Assembly: GCA_029260375.1 (NCBI GenBank)
Contig: JAJDDI010000048.1
Span: 1-64,000 of the forward strand
Direction: 5' to 3'
Source of the DNA: Phycisphaerales bacterium
Lineage (GTDB): Bacteria; Planctomycetota; Phycisphaerae; Phycisphaerales; UBA1924
DNA length: 64,000 nt
The translations under genes were made by a program, and so were the position numbers. Positions 1 to 9,310 of the stretch are shown one piece after another. The notes below the pieces were generated by a model that had not been told where the DNA came from, did no database searches, and saw only the letters and a program-made list of their open reading frames with translations. Within the stretch, counting starts at the first letter, position 1. The number at the start of each line of letters is the position of its first letter.

Positions 1-2
1 TG

Positions 3-1853
3 CTGCACGACGGGACGGGGCGCCTGGACCTGGTCTGGTTCAACGCGCCGTACATGCGCCACAAGATCAAGCCGGGCATGCGCCTGCGGGTGCAGGGCAA
101 GGCGGGCACGTTCGGCGGCGGGCTGCAGATCGTCAACCCGAGCCTGGAGATCCTCGAGGACGAGGGAGACGAGCCCGACGCGCGGGGCGAACGCCTGCGC
201 CCGGTCTATCCCGCGAGCGAGCGTGTGAACTCCCGCGCGATCGAGCGGGCGGTCGGCCTCGTGCTCGAGCGGGCGGTGTCGCTGCTGGACGACCACCTGG
301 ACGACACTTTCCGGCGCGAGCGCGAGCTGCCGGCGCTGGGGCAGGCGTACCGGATGATGCACGCGCCCGGGGACGAGCGCGAGATCGACGAGGCGAGGCG
401 GCGTCTGGCGTACGACGAGCTGCTGCTGCTGCAGCTGGGCGTGGCGATGAAGCGGGCGCACCTGCGCCGGACGCTCAGGGCGCCGGCGCTGCGCTGGGAC
501 GACGCGATCGATGCGCACATCCGCGGGCGGCTGCCGTTCACGCTCACGCCCGGGCAGGACAAGGTGGTGCTGGAGATCGCGCACGATCTGTCGCGCGAGG
601 AGCCCACGAACCGGATGGTGCAGGGGGATGTGGGCTCGGGCAAGACCCTGGTGGCGCTGTACGCGATGCTCATGAGCGTGGCGTCGGAGCGTCAGGCGGC
701 GCTGATGGCGCCGACGGAGATCCTGGGCGAGCAGCACTTCGCGTCGATCTCGGAGATGCTCAAGGGATCGCGGGTTTCATTGGCGCTGCTGACGGGCTCG
801 ACGCCCGAGGCGGAACGGAAATCGGTGCTCGAACGTCTGGCGTCGGGCGAGCTGGACCTGGTGATCGGCACGCACGCGCTGCTGACCGAGACGGTGGCGT
901 TCAAGAGCCTGGGCGTGGCGATCATCGACGAGCAGCACCGGTTCGGGGTGCGTCAGCGGGCGCTGCTGCGGACCAAGGGGATGGGCGACGGCGGGCTGAC
1001 GACGCCGCACGTGATCGTGATGACGGCCACGCCCATCCCGCGCACGCTTGCGATCACGCTCTTTGGCGACCTGGACGTGTCCACGATCATCGGCCTTCCC
1101 CCCGGGCGAAGGCCCGTGGAGACGAGGGTGATGGAGGAGGGGCGGCGCGACGAGGTGTACGCGTTCGTGCGCACGCGCGTGGAACGCGGCGAGCAGGCGT
1201 ACGTCGTGGCCCCCGCGATCGACACGGGGCTCAGCGCCGGCGGGGCGCTCAAGGATCTGCGGGCGCTTGTCAAGGAACTCGAAGAGGGCCCGCTCGGGGG
1301 GCTGCGGATCGCGTCGCTGCACGGGCGCCTGAAGCGATCGACGCGCGAGCGGGTGATGGGTCGGTTCCGGGCGGGGCTGATCGACGTGCTAATCGCGACG
1401 ACGGTGATCGAGGTGGGGGTGGACGTGCCCAACGCGAGCGTGATGGTGGTCGAGCACGCGGATCGGTTCGGTCTGGCGCAGTTGCACCAGCTCCGGGGAC
1501 GCGTCGGTCGGGGCAGCGCGTCGTCGGTGTGCGTGCTCGTGGGCGACGCGAAGACGCCCGACGGGATCAAACGCCTCGGGGTGATGTCGCAGACGAGCAA
1601 CGGGTTCAAGCTGGCCGAGCTGGACATGGAGATCCGCGGGCCGGGCGAGGTTTTCGGCGCGCGCCAGTCGGGGCTTGCCCCGTTCAAGGTCGCGGACCTG
1701 CGGCGGGACGTCGAGCTGCTGGCGATGGCCCGGCGCGACGCCCAGGCGTGGATCGAGGCGTCCCCCACGCTCGCCAGGCCCGAGGACGCGATCGCCCGGC
1801 GGCGCCTGCTGAAGGCGCACGGGGATTCGCTGGGGCTCGGGGACGTGGCCTAG
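3..1853 (+). CDS. recG: ATP-dependent DNA helicase RecG, 5'-truncated by the window edge
   Basis: RecG remodels stalled replication forks and branched recombination intermediates in the cytoplasm. The reading frame is open from base 3, so the start lies outside the window; the first visible residues (DGTGRLDLVWFNAPY) match the end of the OB-fold wedge domain. Walker A GDVGSGKT is at bases 624-647, the DEQH box at 927-938, motif III MTATPIPRTLAITLFGDLD follows, and the C-terminal helicase domain ends in HQLRGRVGRG and the RecG-type tail. About 616 residues are visible, which leaves only part of the N-terminal domain missing. An internal ATG at 54 is not the true start, because the conserved domain continues upstream of it. 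Confidence 0.96.
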   Translation: MHDGTGRLDLVWFNAPYMRHKIKPGMRLRVQGKAGTFGGGLQIVNPSLEILEDEGDEPDARGERLRPVYPASERVNSRAIERAVGLVLERAVSLLDDHLDDTFRRERELPALGQAYRMMHAPGDEREIDEARRRLAYDELLLLQLGVAMKRAHLRRTLRAPALRWDDAIDAHIRGRLPFTLTPGQDKVVLEIAHDLSREEPTNRMVQGDVGSGKTLVALYAMLMSVASERQAALMAPTEILGEQHFASISEMLKGSRVSLALLTGSTPEAERKSVLERLASGELDLVIGTHALLTETVAFKSLGVAIIDEQHRFGVRQRALLRTKGMGDGGLTTPHVIVMTATPIPRTLAITLFGDLDVSTIIGLPPGRRPVETRVMEEGRRDEVYAFVRTRVERGEQAYVVAPAIDTGLSAGGALKDLRALVKELEEGPLGGLRIASLHGRLKRSTRERVMGRFRAGLIDVLIATTVIEVGVDVPNASVMVVEHADRFGLAQLHQLRGRVGRGSASSVCVLVGDAKTPDGIKRLGVMSQTSNGFKLAELDMEIRGPGEVFGARQSGLAPFKVADLRRDVELLAMARRDAQAWIEASPTLARPEDAIARRRLLKAHGDSLGLGDVA

Positions 1854-1887
1854 CGCTTGGGCTGAGGCACAGTTTCTCTTACGTGAA

Positions 1888-1947
1888 CACACCCGATTCT
1901 GTGTACCGCGCCCGGGCGGTCGTGGCGTAAACACACCCAAAGATGTG
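1888..1947. promoter_or_regulatory. Tandem CACA-CCC-N5-TGTG inverted repeats upstream of the HTH gene
   Basis: Two copies of the same interrupted palindrome lie in the recG/HTH intergenic region: CACA-CCCGATTC-TGTG at 1888-1903 and CACA-CCCAAAGA-TGTG at 1932-1947. Both have an 8-base spacer beginning CCC, both are preceded by AA, and they start 44 bases apart, about four helical turns. This layout suggests two operator sites on one DNA face. The adjacent HTH protein is the obvious candidate ligand, but that link is inference. Confidence 0.45.
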
Positions 1948-2035
1948 CAATAAACCCAAACATATATCGATCTTGGACAAACGGATCCCGATTGCAAAAC
2001 GTGCAGAGCCCGAACGAGGCTGTAGGATTGATCTT

Positions 2036-2524
2036 ATGAGCGAGTCCACGCTTCACGAACGACTGACACTGGTGGCGGGCAAACGGACGTACCGGGCCCT
2101 CGGAGATGTGACGGGGATTCATCCGGAGACGGTGCGACGGTACATGCAGGGGCAGGCGCCGAGCATCGAGTTTGTGTCGCGTCTGTGCGGGGCGCTAAAG
2201 CTCAATCCTGAGTGGATACTGCTTGGCAAGGGGCCGCAGAAGGCGGCGGATCTGCTGGCGGAAACGCTGAGGGGGGCGGATCCGTCCGAGTTGCTGTCGG
2301 CGATCGCAAAGACGCTCGAGGAACTGACCGACCGGGTGACGAACGTGGAGCGGTTCGTTCAGTCTTTGGATACCCGAGTTCGTGGATCTGGCGGTAGGAT
2401 CGGCGTGGATGTCGAAGGAAAGCCGCCCACTCCACAGCCCGCGAAGGCCAAGCGAATCGGAGCCGTTGTCGCCCAACGAGCACCTTCGAATGCTGGTGGA
2501 ACTGATGCGCTCGATGGGGCCTGA
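2036..2524 (+). CDS. Small XRE/Cro-type helix-turn-helix protein
   Basis: This 162-residue protein probably binds DNA as a regulator. An HTH of the Cro/CI type is visible at about residues 15-62 (ALGDVTGIHPETVRRYMQG followed by SIEFVSRLCGALKLNPEWIL). It is followed by a helical stretch with heptad-like leucines and valines (about residues 75-115), which may mediate dimerisation, and a disordered Pro/Ala-rich tail. The ATG at 2036 is chosen because AGGA lies nine bases upstream and because the HTH begins right after it; an in-frame ATG at 1943 would add residues without any motif and would overlap the putative operator. The tail overlaps the next gene in another frame. The target genes are unknown. 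Confidence 0.7.
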   Translation: MSESTLHERLTLVAGKRTYRALGDVTGIHPETVRRYMQGQAPSIEFVSRLCGALKLNPEWILLGKGPQKAADLLAETLRGADPSELLSAIAKTLEELTDRVTNVERFVQSLDTRVRGSGGRIGVDVEGKPPTPQPAKAKRIGAVVAQRAPSNAGGTDALDGA

Positions 2525-2663
2525 GCTGGGGCGGCGCTGGCTTGCGGCACTCACGCTCGTGCCCGAGGACGAGCGCGAGGCGGTGGTGCGGGCCGTGGAG
2601 CGGCAGATCGTCGCGGAGTTCGGCGACGACGCGCCCGGATTCATCGTTCCGGACGACGCCTGA
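2409..2663 (+). CDS. Small conserved-looking protein overlapping the HTH gene
   Basis: This 84-residue protein is of unknown function. It overlaps the last 116 bases of the HTH gene in another frame and ends shortly before polX. The N-terminal 30 residues are Ser/Pro/Arg-rich and look disordered; the rest (from about residue 32) is predicted helical and acidic, with LVELMRSMGPELGRRWL and PEDEREAVVRAVERQI. AGGA lies about ten bases before the ATG at 2409. A shorter version starting at 2490 would avoid most of the overlap. No catalytic motif or membrane segment is visible. Coupling to the HTH gene is likely because of the overlap. Confidence is moderate since the frame has no recognised family. 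Confidence 0.5.
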   Translation: MSKESRPLHSPRRPSESEPLSPNEHLRMLVELMRSMGPELGRRWLAALTLVPEDEREAVVRAVERQIVAEFGDDAPGFIVPDDA

Positions 2664-2681
2664 GCCGGCCTCGGCGGGCGG

Positions 2682-2687
2682 TACCAT
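2682..2687 (+). promoter_or_regulatory. -10-like TACCAT six bases before the polX start (leaderless candidate)
   Basis: TACCAT is followed by exactly six bases and then the polX ATG at 2694. There is no Shine-Dalgarno sequence. The same TANNNT-N6-start layout recurs before several other lead genes in this window, which supports a leaderless transcript starting at or near the ATG. No convincing -35 is visible. Confidence 0.4.
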
Positions 2688-2693
2688 CCGTCT

Positions 2694-4487
2694 ATGAGCT
2701 TCAACGACGAACTGGTCAGGCGATTCGAGCAGATGGCGCAGATGCTGGAGCTGACGGGCGCCAACCCGTTCCGCGTCAACGCCCATGCGCGCGCGGCGCG
2801 GACGATCGACGACCTGACGAGCGATCTCGGGGAGATCGCGGGGGACGCGAAGGCGCTGATCGCGATCCCGGGGATCGGGAAGGGGATCGCCGAGAAGATC
2901 GGGGAGTTCGCGGAGACAGGCAAGATCGGCGAGCACCTGGACCTGCTGGCGGAGGTCCCCGCGGGGCTGCTGCGGGTGCTGGAGGTTCCGGGGCTGGGGC
3001 CCAAGAAGGTGGCGCTGCTGTGGAAGGATCTGGGCGTCGAGGACATCGACGGGCTCAAGCGGGTGATCGCGGACGGGTCGATCCTGGGCCTGCCACGGAT
3101 GGGGGCCAAGACGGTTGAGAACCTGATCGCCTCCATCGCGTTTATGGAATCGAGCGGGCAGCGCCTGCACCTGGGGATCGCGGCGCCCATCGCGGAGGCG
3201 ATCGTCGAGCGCATGGAGTCGGTGAAGGGCGTGAAACGGGCCGCGTACGCGGGGTCGCTGCGGCGCGGGCGGGAGACGATCGGGGATATTGACGTGCTCA
3301 TCACCACGGGCGACCCCGACGGCGCGCGCGAGGCGTTCACGACGATGCCAGGCATGACGGAGGTGCTGGCCAAGGGGGAGAGCAAGTCGTCGGTGCGTCT
3401 GAGCCTGGAGGGGATCGACCACGCGCGCTGGGGCGGGGACGGGGCCGCCGCCCAGGTGCAAGTGGACCTGCGGATCGTGCCCGAGGCGAGCTGGGGCGCG
3501 GCCTTGATGTACTTCTCGGGCTCGAAGGAGCACAACGTGCGCCTGCGCGAGCGGGCGCAGAAGCAGGGCCTGACGCTCAACGAGTACGGGCTGTACCCGG
3601 AGGACGGGGAGGATGAGCCGCCGCAGAAGCGGGGCGTCAAGGCGAAAGCCGGGAAGACGGAAGAGGACATCTACGCGGCGCTGGGGCTGGCGTGGGTTCC
3701 GCCCGAGATCCGGGAGGACCGGGGGGAGCTGGATGTTGAGCAGACGCCCCGCCTGATCGAGGCTGGTGATATCCGGGCGGAGCTGCACGCGCACACGACG
3801 GCGTCGGACGGGTCGATGTCGCTCGAAGAGCTGGTCGCGGAAGCCAAGGCGCGGAAGTTCCACACGATCGCGGTGACAGACCACTCCAAGAGCAGCGCGC
3901 AGGCGGGCGGGCTGGACGAGACGCGGTTGCGGGCGCAGCGCGCGCAGATCGAGGCGCTGCGGGAAACGACCACGGGCATCGAGATCCTGTGCGGGTGCGA
4001 GGTGGACATCCTGGGCGACGGGTCGCTGGATTATGACGATGGGTTCTTGGCGGAGCTGGACGTGGTGGTGGCGTCGCCGCACGTGGCGCTGAGTCAGGAG
4101 CCCAAGAAAGCCACGGCGAGGCTGCTCAAAGCGATCGAGAACCCGTACGTGCACGTGCTGGGGCACCCGACGGGGCGGCTGATCAACCGGCGCAAGGGGC
4201 TGGAGCCGGCGATGGACGAGATCATCGCGGCAGCCGTCGAGCACGACGTGGCGCTGGAGATCAACGCCCACTGGATGCGATTGGATCTGAGAGACACGCA
4301 CGTCCGGGCGGCGGTGGAAGCGGGGGCGAAGATCGCCATCGACTGCGACGACCACGCGCCGGGGGACTTTGACAACCTGGTGTATGGTGTGCTGACGGGT
4401 CGGCGGGGGTGGCTGACGCCGGAGCTGTGCGTCAACACGTGGACCAAGGCGAAGCTGCACAAGTGGTTGCGCTCCAAGCATGGGTGA
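2694..4487 (+). CDS. polX: DNA polymerase/3'-5' exonuclease PolX
   Basis: This 597-residue protein is a family X polymerase fused to a PHP domain, which acts in gap filling during base excision repair. Helix-hairpin-helix motifs IPGIGKGIAEKIGEF (about residue 61) and VPGLGPKKVALLW (about 97) come first. The nucleotidyltransferase signature GSLRRGRETIGDIDVLI lies near 183-200, with the metal-binding aspartates intact. The PHP exonuclease domain begins near 360 with ELHAHTTASDGSMS and AVTDHS, and continues with GCEVDIL and metal-binding histidines through the C terminus. Length matches bacterial PolX. It is probably transcribed from its own promoter; the preceding small gene ends 30 bases upstream. 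Confidence 0.95.
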   Translation: MSFNDELVRRFEQMAQMLELTGANPFRVNAHARAARTIDDLTSDLGEIAGDAKALIAIPGIGKGIAEKIGEFAETGKIGEHLDLLAEVPAGLLRVLEVPGLGPKKVALLWKDLGVEDIDGLKRVIADGSILGLPRMGAKTVENLIASIAFMESSGQRLHLGIAAPIAEAIVERMESVKGVKRAAYAGSLRRGRETIGDIDVLITTGDPDGAREAFTTMPGMTEVLAKGESKSSVRLSLEGIDHARWGGDGAAAQVQVDLRIVPEASWGAALMYFSGSKEHNVRLRERAQKQGLTLNEYGLYPEDGEDEPPQKRGVKAKAGKTEEDIYAALGLAWVPPEIREDRGELDVEQTPRLIEAGDIRAELHAHTTASDGSMSLEELVAEAKARKFHTIAVTDHSKSSAQAGGLDETRLRAQRAQIEALRETTTGIEILCGCEVDILGDGSLDYDDGFLAELDVVVASPHVALSQEPKKATARLLKAIENPYVHVLGHPTGRLINRRKGLEPAMDEIIAAAVEHDVALEINAHWMRLDLRDTHVRAAVEAGAKIAIDCDDHAPGDFDNLVYGVLTGRRGWLTPELCVNTWTKAKLHKWLRSKHG

Positions 4488-4524
4488 AACCGACTGAATT
4501 GTTGCCACACTCACGCCTTTGCGG

Positions 4525-4552
4525 TTGAGACTCAGTCTCAATTGTATATGAT
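4525..4552 (+). promoter_or_regulatory. Promoter with a 17-bp palindromic operator over the -35 element
   Basis: TTGAGACT-C-AGTCTCAA at 4525-4541 is a perfect palindrome with eight-base arms around one central base. Its left half doubles as a -35 (TTGAGA, 4525-4530) and is followed after 16 bases by a -10 (TATGAT, 4547-4552). A bound repressor would block the polymerase. The 7-1-7 geometry (TGAGACT-C-AGTCTCA) is like operators of the Fur family, so metal control is a reasonable guess. A related site lies before ctaA at 37280-37296. Confidence 0.6.
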
Positions 4553-4607
4553 CTTGCCCCAGTAGCGGCCCATGAGGGGCGTTGGTGTGGGGCAAGGAGC
4601 TTGTGCG

Positions 4608-5492
<885 letters not shown>

Positions 5493-5508
5493 GGAAGGCC
5501 TGCTCCGG

Positions 5509-5514
5509 TATACT
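5509..5514 (+). promoter_or_regulatory. -10 TATACT six bases before the next start (leaderless candidate)
   Basis: TATACT, a near-consensus -10, is followed by six bases and the ATG at 5521. No ribosome binding site fits between them, so a leaderless transcript is likely. No good -35 is visible at the usual distance. Confidence 0.45.
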
Positions 5515-5520
5515 GTTCGT

Positions 5521-6780
5521 ATGCGTCTACTTCACGGCCCGATGTGTCTCGCCCTGGTTGTACTCGCTGTGCTTGCGGCTCAGGCCCCGGCACAGGTTGA
5601 CAAGGCGGGACGGCTTCAGGCGAGGACCGACCCGCTCCCGGAGTACCCGCCGTTCACGGATCCGATCTCATCAGATTCGCCGAACGCGGCGGGACGGTAC
5701 ATGTGGCTCCATCAGCAGATGGTGTCAGTTGAATTCTGGAAGGTGTGGGCGTTCATCGAGATTGACTTCTACCAGTGGCGGTCTATTGGGAATGGTCTGC
5801 ACATCCCAGATGGCCCCCCCGACGCCGGGGTGTGGCGAGACTGGCTCCGCGACCACCGTGTGTGGACCGACGCGATCGTCGAGGCTTCTCGGCTTGATCG
5901 GTTTGAGAAACACCGGCACGATGATCCGTGGGTAACGCTTGCGTTCCCTGGTGGCGACCCGAGGATGGATTTAATCTCCGCGTGCCGTCAGCTTTCAACG
6001 GTCTTGAAGGATGATGCGATCCGGCTCTGGATCGATGGCGAGCGTGCCGCCTCGATCGATCGGGTTGAGGCGATGATCCGTATTGGACGGCAACTCGGAA
6101 ACGAAGAGGGATCGCTGATCGACTCGCTGATAGCAGGCGCTATGTTCACACGCGGCTTCGACTTCATTGAGCACATGGGTGTGCTTGAGCTCAGCGAGAC
6201 AGAACGGGAGCGACTGATTGAGATCTGCTTGCTCGTGCCGACCGATGATCCCGCATCGATCCGTGCTGTTTGGTCTCGCGAGTTTACGATACAAAGGGAA
6301 TTCGTTGAACAGCAGCTGAGAACCGACGGCGGAAGCGATGCGCTCTGGCTTCGCCTCGGCATTATGGCAGAGTCGGATGGGTTCTTTGAGGACCAGACGT
6401 TTGCCCCAGAGTTTGAGGCCTTCGTAAAGGATGGCGCCGCACTTCCGCCCATCGCGAAGGAACCTGCGAAGGGGAGCATTTCAGATGTGCAGATGAGGGT
6501 CCGCTCATCGGACAAGCGGTTCCGCGGCCTGACGCATGAAGACTTGAAAGCGGCATTTGAGACAAGCTGGTCGTATGGCTACGAGTTGCAAACCAAGTGG
6601 AACGCCAGGCACGCCGACTCACTGGCTGAGAATGCCCACGAGTTCTATGAGAGTGACCGGACCCAGATCGCATCGCTGATGCTGGGTCCCGTGGCGAGCT
6701 ATCGGAAACAGAACCAGAAGATAATTGACGCCCGCAACAGCACCATCGCCACCCTGTGCGGGGCGGACCCGGCGCCCTAG
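5521..6780 (+). CDS. Secreted protein of unknown function
   Basis: I do not recognise this 419-residue protein. It begins with a clear signal peptide (MRLLHGPMCLALVVLAVLAAQAPA, cleavage near residue 24-26) and has no later membrane segment, so it is probably periplasmic. The mature part is mostly helical, rich in Trp and charged residues, with repeated features such as IRLWIDGERAASIDRVEAMI; it has no cysteine-rich motif, heme motif or obvious catalytic signature. Codon third positions are more relaxed (more A/T) than in polX or ffh, so it may be more recently acquired or weakly expressed. It follows the prepilin-like gene by 28 bases but seems to have its own promoter. An in-frame earlier start at 5458 would spoil the signal peptide. 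Confidence 0.7.
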   Translation: MRLLHGPMCLALVVLAVLAAQAPAQVDKAGRLQARTDPLPEYPPFTDPISSDSPNAAGRYMWLHQQMVSVEFWKVWAFIEIDFYQWRSIGNGLHIPDGPPDAGVWRDWLRDHRVWTDAIVEASRLDRFEKHRHDDPWVTLAFPGGDPRMDLISACRQLSTVLKDDAIRLWIDGERAASIDRVEAMIRIGRQLGNEEGSLIDSLIAGAMFTRGFDFIEHMGVLELSETERERLIEICLLVPTDDPASIRAVWSREFTIQREFVEQQLRTDGGSDALWLRLGIMAESDGFFEDQTFAPEFEAFVKDGAALPPIAKEPAKGSISDVQMRVRSSDKRFRGLTHEDLKAAFETSWSYGYELQTKWNARHADSLAENAHEFYESDRTQIASLMLGPVASYRKQNQKIIDARNSTIATLCGADPAP

Positions 6781-6876
6781 ACTCCTCCACTGCTGCGGTC
6801 ACGGCACTGACGACATCTGCTCAAGGAGAGACCCCCGGGCCCGGGATGAAGCATGGGCCGGCGGGTCGGTCATCGC

Positions 6877-8403
6877 ATGTTCGACACGCTCTCAGACGGG
6901 TTCAACGGCGTCTTCCGCAGGCTCTCGGGCAAGGGCTCGATCTCCGAGTCCAACGTCCGCGAGGCGATGGAGGAGGTCAAAACGGCGCTGCTGGAGGCGG
7001 ACGTCAACTACGACGTGGTCCAGCAGTTCACCAGGGACGTCATCGCCGACGCCGTGGGGCAGGAGGTCACCAAGAGCCTCAAGCCCGGGCAGGAGATGAT
7101 CGGGATCGTCAACGCCCGCCTGATCGAGCTGCTCGGGGGCGACCCTGACGCGGGGCCCGAGGCGGCGATGGAGGCGGGACCGGGGATCATGAAGGTCTCG
7201 CCCGGGCCAACGGTCGTGATGATGTGCGGGCTGCAGGGCTCGGGCAAGACCACCACCTGCGGCAAGCTGGCGGGGTACCTCAAGAAGCGCGGGCGCTCGG
7301 TCATGCTGGCCGCGGCGGACCTGCAACGCCCGGCGGCGGTTGAGCAGCTCGAGACCGTGGCGCAGACGGCCGACGAGGCCGTCTCGGGCGGGTCGCAGAT
7401 TCACTTTTATGGTGAGCCGGACAAGTGCGCCGAGTACGGCAAGGGCGTGGGCGTCGCGGTGGGCGTGTGCCAGAACGCACTCAAGGCCGCGAAGGCCAAG
7501 GGCGTTGATGTCCTGATCCTGGATACCGCCGGGCGTTTGCACATCAACGACGAGCTGATGGGCGAGCTGCAGCAGGTCAACCGCAGCCTCAGCCCCCACC
7601 ACATCTTCCTCGTCGTTGATGCGATGACGGGGCAGGACGCGGTCAACAGCGCCAAGGCGTTCCACGAGCGGCTGGAAGTGGACGGGGTGATCCTGACCAA
7701 GCTCGACTCGGACACGCGGGGGGGCGCGGCGATCAGCGTCAAGCGCGTGACGGGAGCGCCGATCCGGTTCGTGGGCGTGGGCGAGAAGATGGACGCGTTG
7801 GAGGTGTTCAACCCGCACCGGATGGCGGGGCGGATCCTGGGCATGGGCGATGTGGTTTCGCTGGTGGAGAAGGCGCAAGAAGAGGTCAGCGAGGAGGACG
7901 CCAAGGCGCTCGAGGCCAAGATGGCCAAGGGCGAGCTGACGATGGACGACTTCCTCAAGCAGCTCCGCTCGCTGCGCCGGATGGGGCCGATGAAGCAGAT
8001 CATGGGGATGCTGCCGGGCGTGGGGCAGATGCTCAAGGGCGTGGACATCGACGACAAGCAGCTCGACCGCACCGAGGCGATCGTCCAGTCGATGACCAGC
8101 GACGAGCGCAAGAGCCCGAAGGTGCTCAACAACTCGCGCCGCAGGCGGATCGCGGTCGGCAGCGGCGCCGACCAGCAGCAGGTCGGGCAGCTGGTCAAGC
8201 AGTTCGAGATGATCAGCAAGATGACCAAACAGATGGCGTCGATGAGCGCGGGGGCCAAGATCAGCGCCGCCAAGCAGCTCGCGGGCTCGGGCGGGATGGG
8301 CGACATGCTCGGCGGCATGGGGGCGCTGGGCATGGGCGGCAAGGGCTCGACGAAGGTCAAGAGCAGCGGTGTGAAGAAGCGCAAGCCCAAGAAGCGGCGG
8401 TAG
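6877..8403 (+). CDS. ffh: Signal recognition particle GTPase Ffh
   Basis: Ffh binds signal sequences on nascent chains with 4.5S RNA and delivers ribosomes to FtsY at the membrane. The order is N domain (residues 1 to about 85), G domain and methionine-rich M domain. GTPase motifs are intact: GLQGSGKTTTCGKLA (G1), DLQRPAA, DTAGR (G3), TKLDSD (G4). The M domain contains DFLKQLRSLRRMGPMKQIM and the RNA-binding SRRRRIA region, then a Met/Gly-rich stretch and a basic tail. A short Gly/Pro/Ala-rich insert sits between N and G domains (about residues 90-110). The start at 6877 gives MFDTLSDGF as in the family; 6853 would add eight residues. Length (508) is slightly above the usual 450-480. Confidence 0.96.
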   Translation: MFDTLSDGFNGVFRRLSGKGSISESNVREAMEEVKTALLEADVNYDVVQQFTRDVIADAVGQEVTKSLKPGQEMIGIVNARLIELLGGDPDAGPEAAMEAGPGIMKVSPGPTVVMMCGLQGSGKTTTCGKLAGYLKKRGRSVMLAAADLQRPAAVEQLETVAQTADEAVSGGSQIHFYGEPDKCAEYGKGVGVAVGVCQNALKAAKAKGVDVLILDTAGRLHINDELMGELQQVNRSLSPHHIFLVVDAMTGQDAVNSAKAFHERLEVDGVILTKLDSDTRGGAAISVKRVTGAPIRFVGVGEKMDALEVFNPHRMAGRILGMGDVVSLVEKAQEEVSEEDAKALEAKMAKGELTMDDFLKQLRSLRRMGPMKQIMGMLPGVGQMLKGVDIDDKQLDRTEAIVQSMTSDERKSPKVLNNSRRRRIAVGSGADQQQVGQLVKQFEMISKMTKQMASMSAGAKISAAKQLAGSGGMGDMLGGMGALGMGGKGSTKVKSSGVKKRKPKKRR

Positions 8404-8410
8404 GTCATCG

Positions 8411-8479
8411 GTGGCATGGGCGTCCCGCCCGTGTGAAATGCGAGCATGCGTGAGATCACGGGCGGGACGCCCGTGCCAC
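8411..8479. repeat. Long hairpin repeat with 23-base arms, downstream of ffh
   Basis: The left arm at 8411-8433 and right arm at 8457-8479 are reverse complements at 22 of 23 positions, separated by 23 bases. Each arm is itself a small hairpin (GGGCG-TCC-CGCCC). It belongs to the same family as the elements at 9167-9237 and 44133-44204. It may stabilise or terminate the ffh transcript, but no U-run follows. Confidence 0.8.
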
Positions 8480-8561
8480 GAGAGTGTGGAAGGCGAGCCC
8501 GCGTGCAACGGGGATTGCCGGGATCCGGTAGGATCGGCTCAACTTTCGGAGGGCAATGACC

Positions 8562-9158
8562 ATGCGCACGATCACGGTACTCGCGGGTGTTCTGGCGACT
8601 TCGGCGATTGCCGGGGCGGGGTGGTACGGGTACGAGGCCAGCGCCGAGGCGCGGGCGGAGGCTGAGGCCCTCGCGGCCGTGGAGGCGATGTACAGCGTGA
8701 TCTCGGGCCCGGCGGGTCAGGATCGGGACTGGGACGCGTTCCGCGGCATGTTCGCCGAGGACGGGCGCCTGTCGCTGTTCACGCGGGGTCGCCCGGCGGG
8801 GGCGGACGGGACAGCAGCGGTCCCGGCGCGGCGCATCACGTGGACGCCCGAGGAGTACGTCGAGAAGGCCGGAACGCACATGAAGTCCAACGCCTTCTAC
8901 GAGGAGAGCGTGTGGAACAACGTGCAGGTCTTCGGGCGGATGGCGCACGTCTTTAGCACGTACGAGACGTACAACACGCCCGGGGGCCAGGCGGTGGCGC
9001 GCGGGATCAACAGCATCCAGCTCGTCAAGGACCCGGCGGACCCGGGCGCGGGGTGGAAGGTGCTGCTGATCGTGTGGGACACGGAGGCGGACGGGCGGAC
9101 GGTGCCCGGCGCCATGCTGCCGGCGGACGGGAGCGCGGTTGTGCCAACGGACGATTGA
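8562..9158 (+). CDS. Exported NTF2/SnoaL-like protein
   Basis: This 198-residue protein has an N-terminal signal peptide or anchor (MRTITVLAGVLATSAIAGAGWYG) and then a fold that reads like the NTF2/SnoaL superfamily: an acidic helix (EAEALAAVEAMYSVISG), DRDWDAFRGMFAEDGRLSLF, then beta strands through YVEKAGTHM, VFGRMAHVFSTYETY and GINSIQLVKD...WKVLLIVWDTE. Such domains serve as ligand pockets or enzymes; the substrate cannot be told. The second ATG (8562) is chosen because GGAGGG lies eight bases before it, while the ATG at 8556 is only two bases away. It is flanked by two copies of the long hairpin repeat and stands alone. Confidence 0.7.
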   Translation: MRTITVLAGVLATSAIAGAGWYGYEASAEARAEAEALAAVEAMYSVISGPAGQDRDWDAFRGMFAEDGRLSLFTRGRPAGADGTAAVPARRITWTPEEYVEKAGTHMKSNAFYEESVWNNVQVFGRMAHVFSTYETYNTPGGQAVARGINSIQLVKDPADPGAGWKVLLIVWDTEADGRTVPGAMLPADGSAVVPTDD

Positions 9159-9166
9159 GTTGATCG

Positions 9167-9237
9167 GTGGGGCAGGCGTCCCGCCTGCCGTCGGTTCATG
9201 CCGAAATCATTGGTGGCAGGCGGGACGCCTGCCCCAC
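9167..9237. repeat. Long hairpin repeat with perfect 23-base arms
   Basis: The arms at 9167-9189 and 9215-9237 are perfect reverse complements (23 of 23), with a 25-base loop. Each arm again folds on itself (GGCAGGCG-TCC-CGCCTGCC). The architecture equals that of 8411-8479, although the arm sequence differs in compensating positions, so the structure rather than the exact sequence seems conserved. Confidence 0.85.
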
Positions 9238-9243
9238 TGCCAA

Positions 9244-9283
9244 ACAAGAAAAAGAAACCGAGCCGCGGGCGTCCGCGGCTCGG
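9244..9283 (-). terminator. Rho-independent terminator of the 9311-9724 gene
   Basis: CCGAGCCGCGG (9258-9268) and CCGCGGCTCGG (9273-9283) form a perfect 11-base stem with a four-base loop. Read on the minus strand it is followed by TTTCTTTTTCTTGTTT, a good U-tract. Confidence 0.9.
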
Positions 9284-9310
9284 TGTGCCTTTGCGTTGAT
9301 GGCTCAGGTA

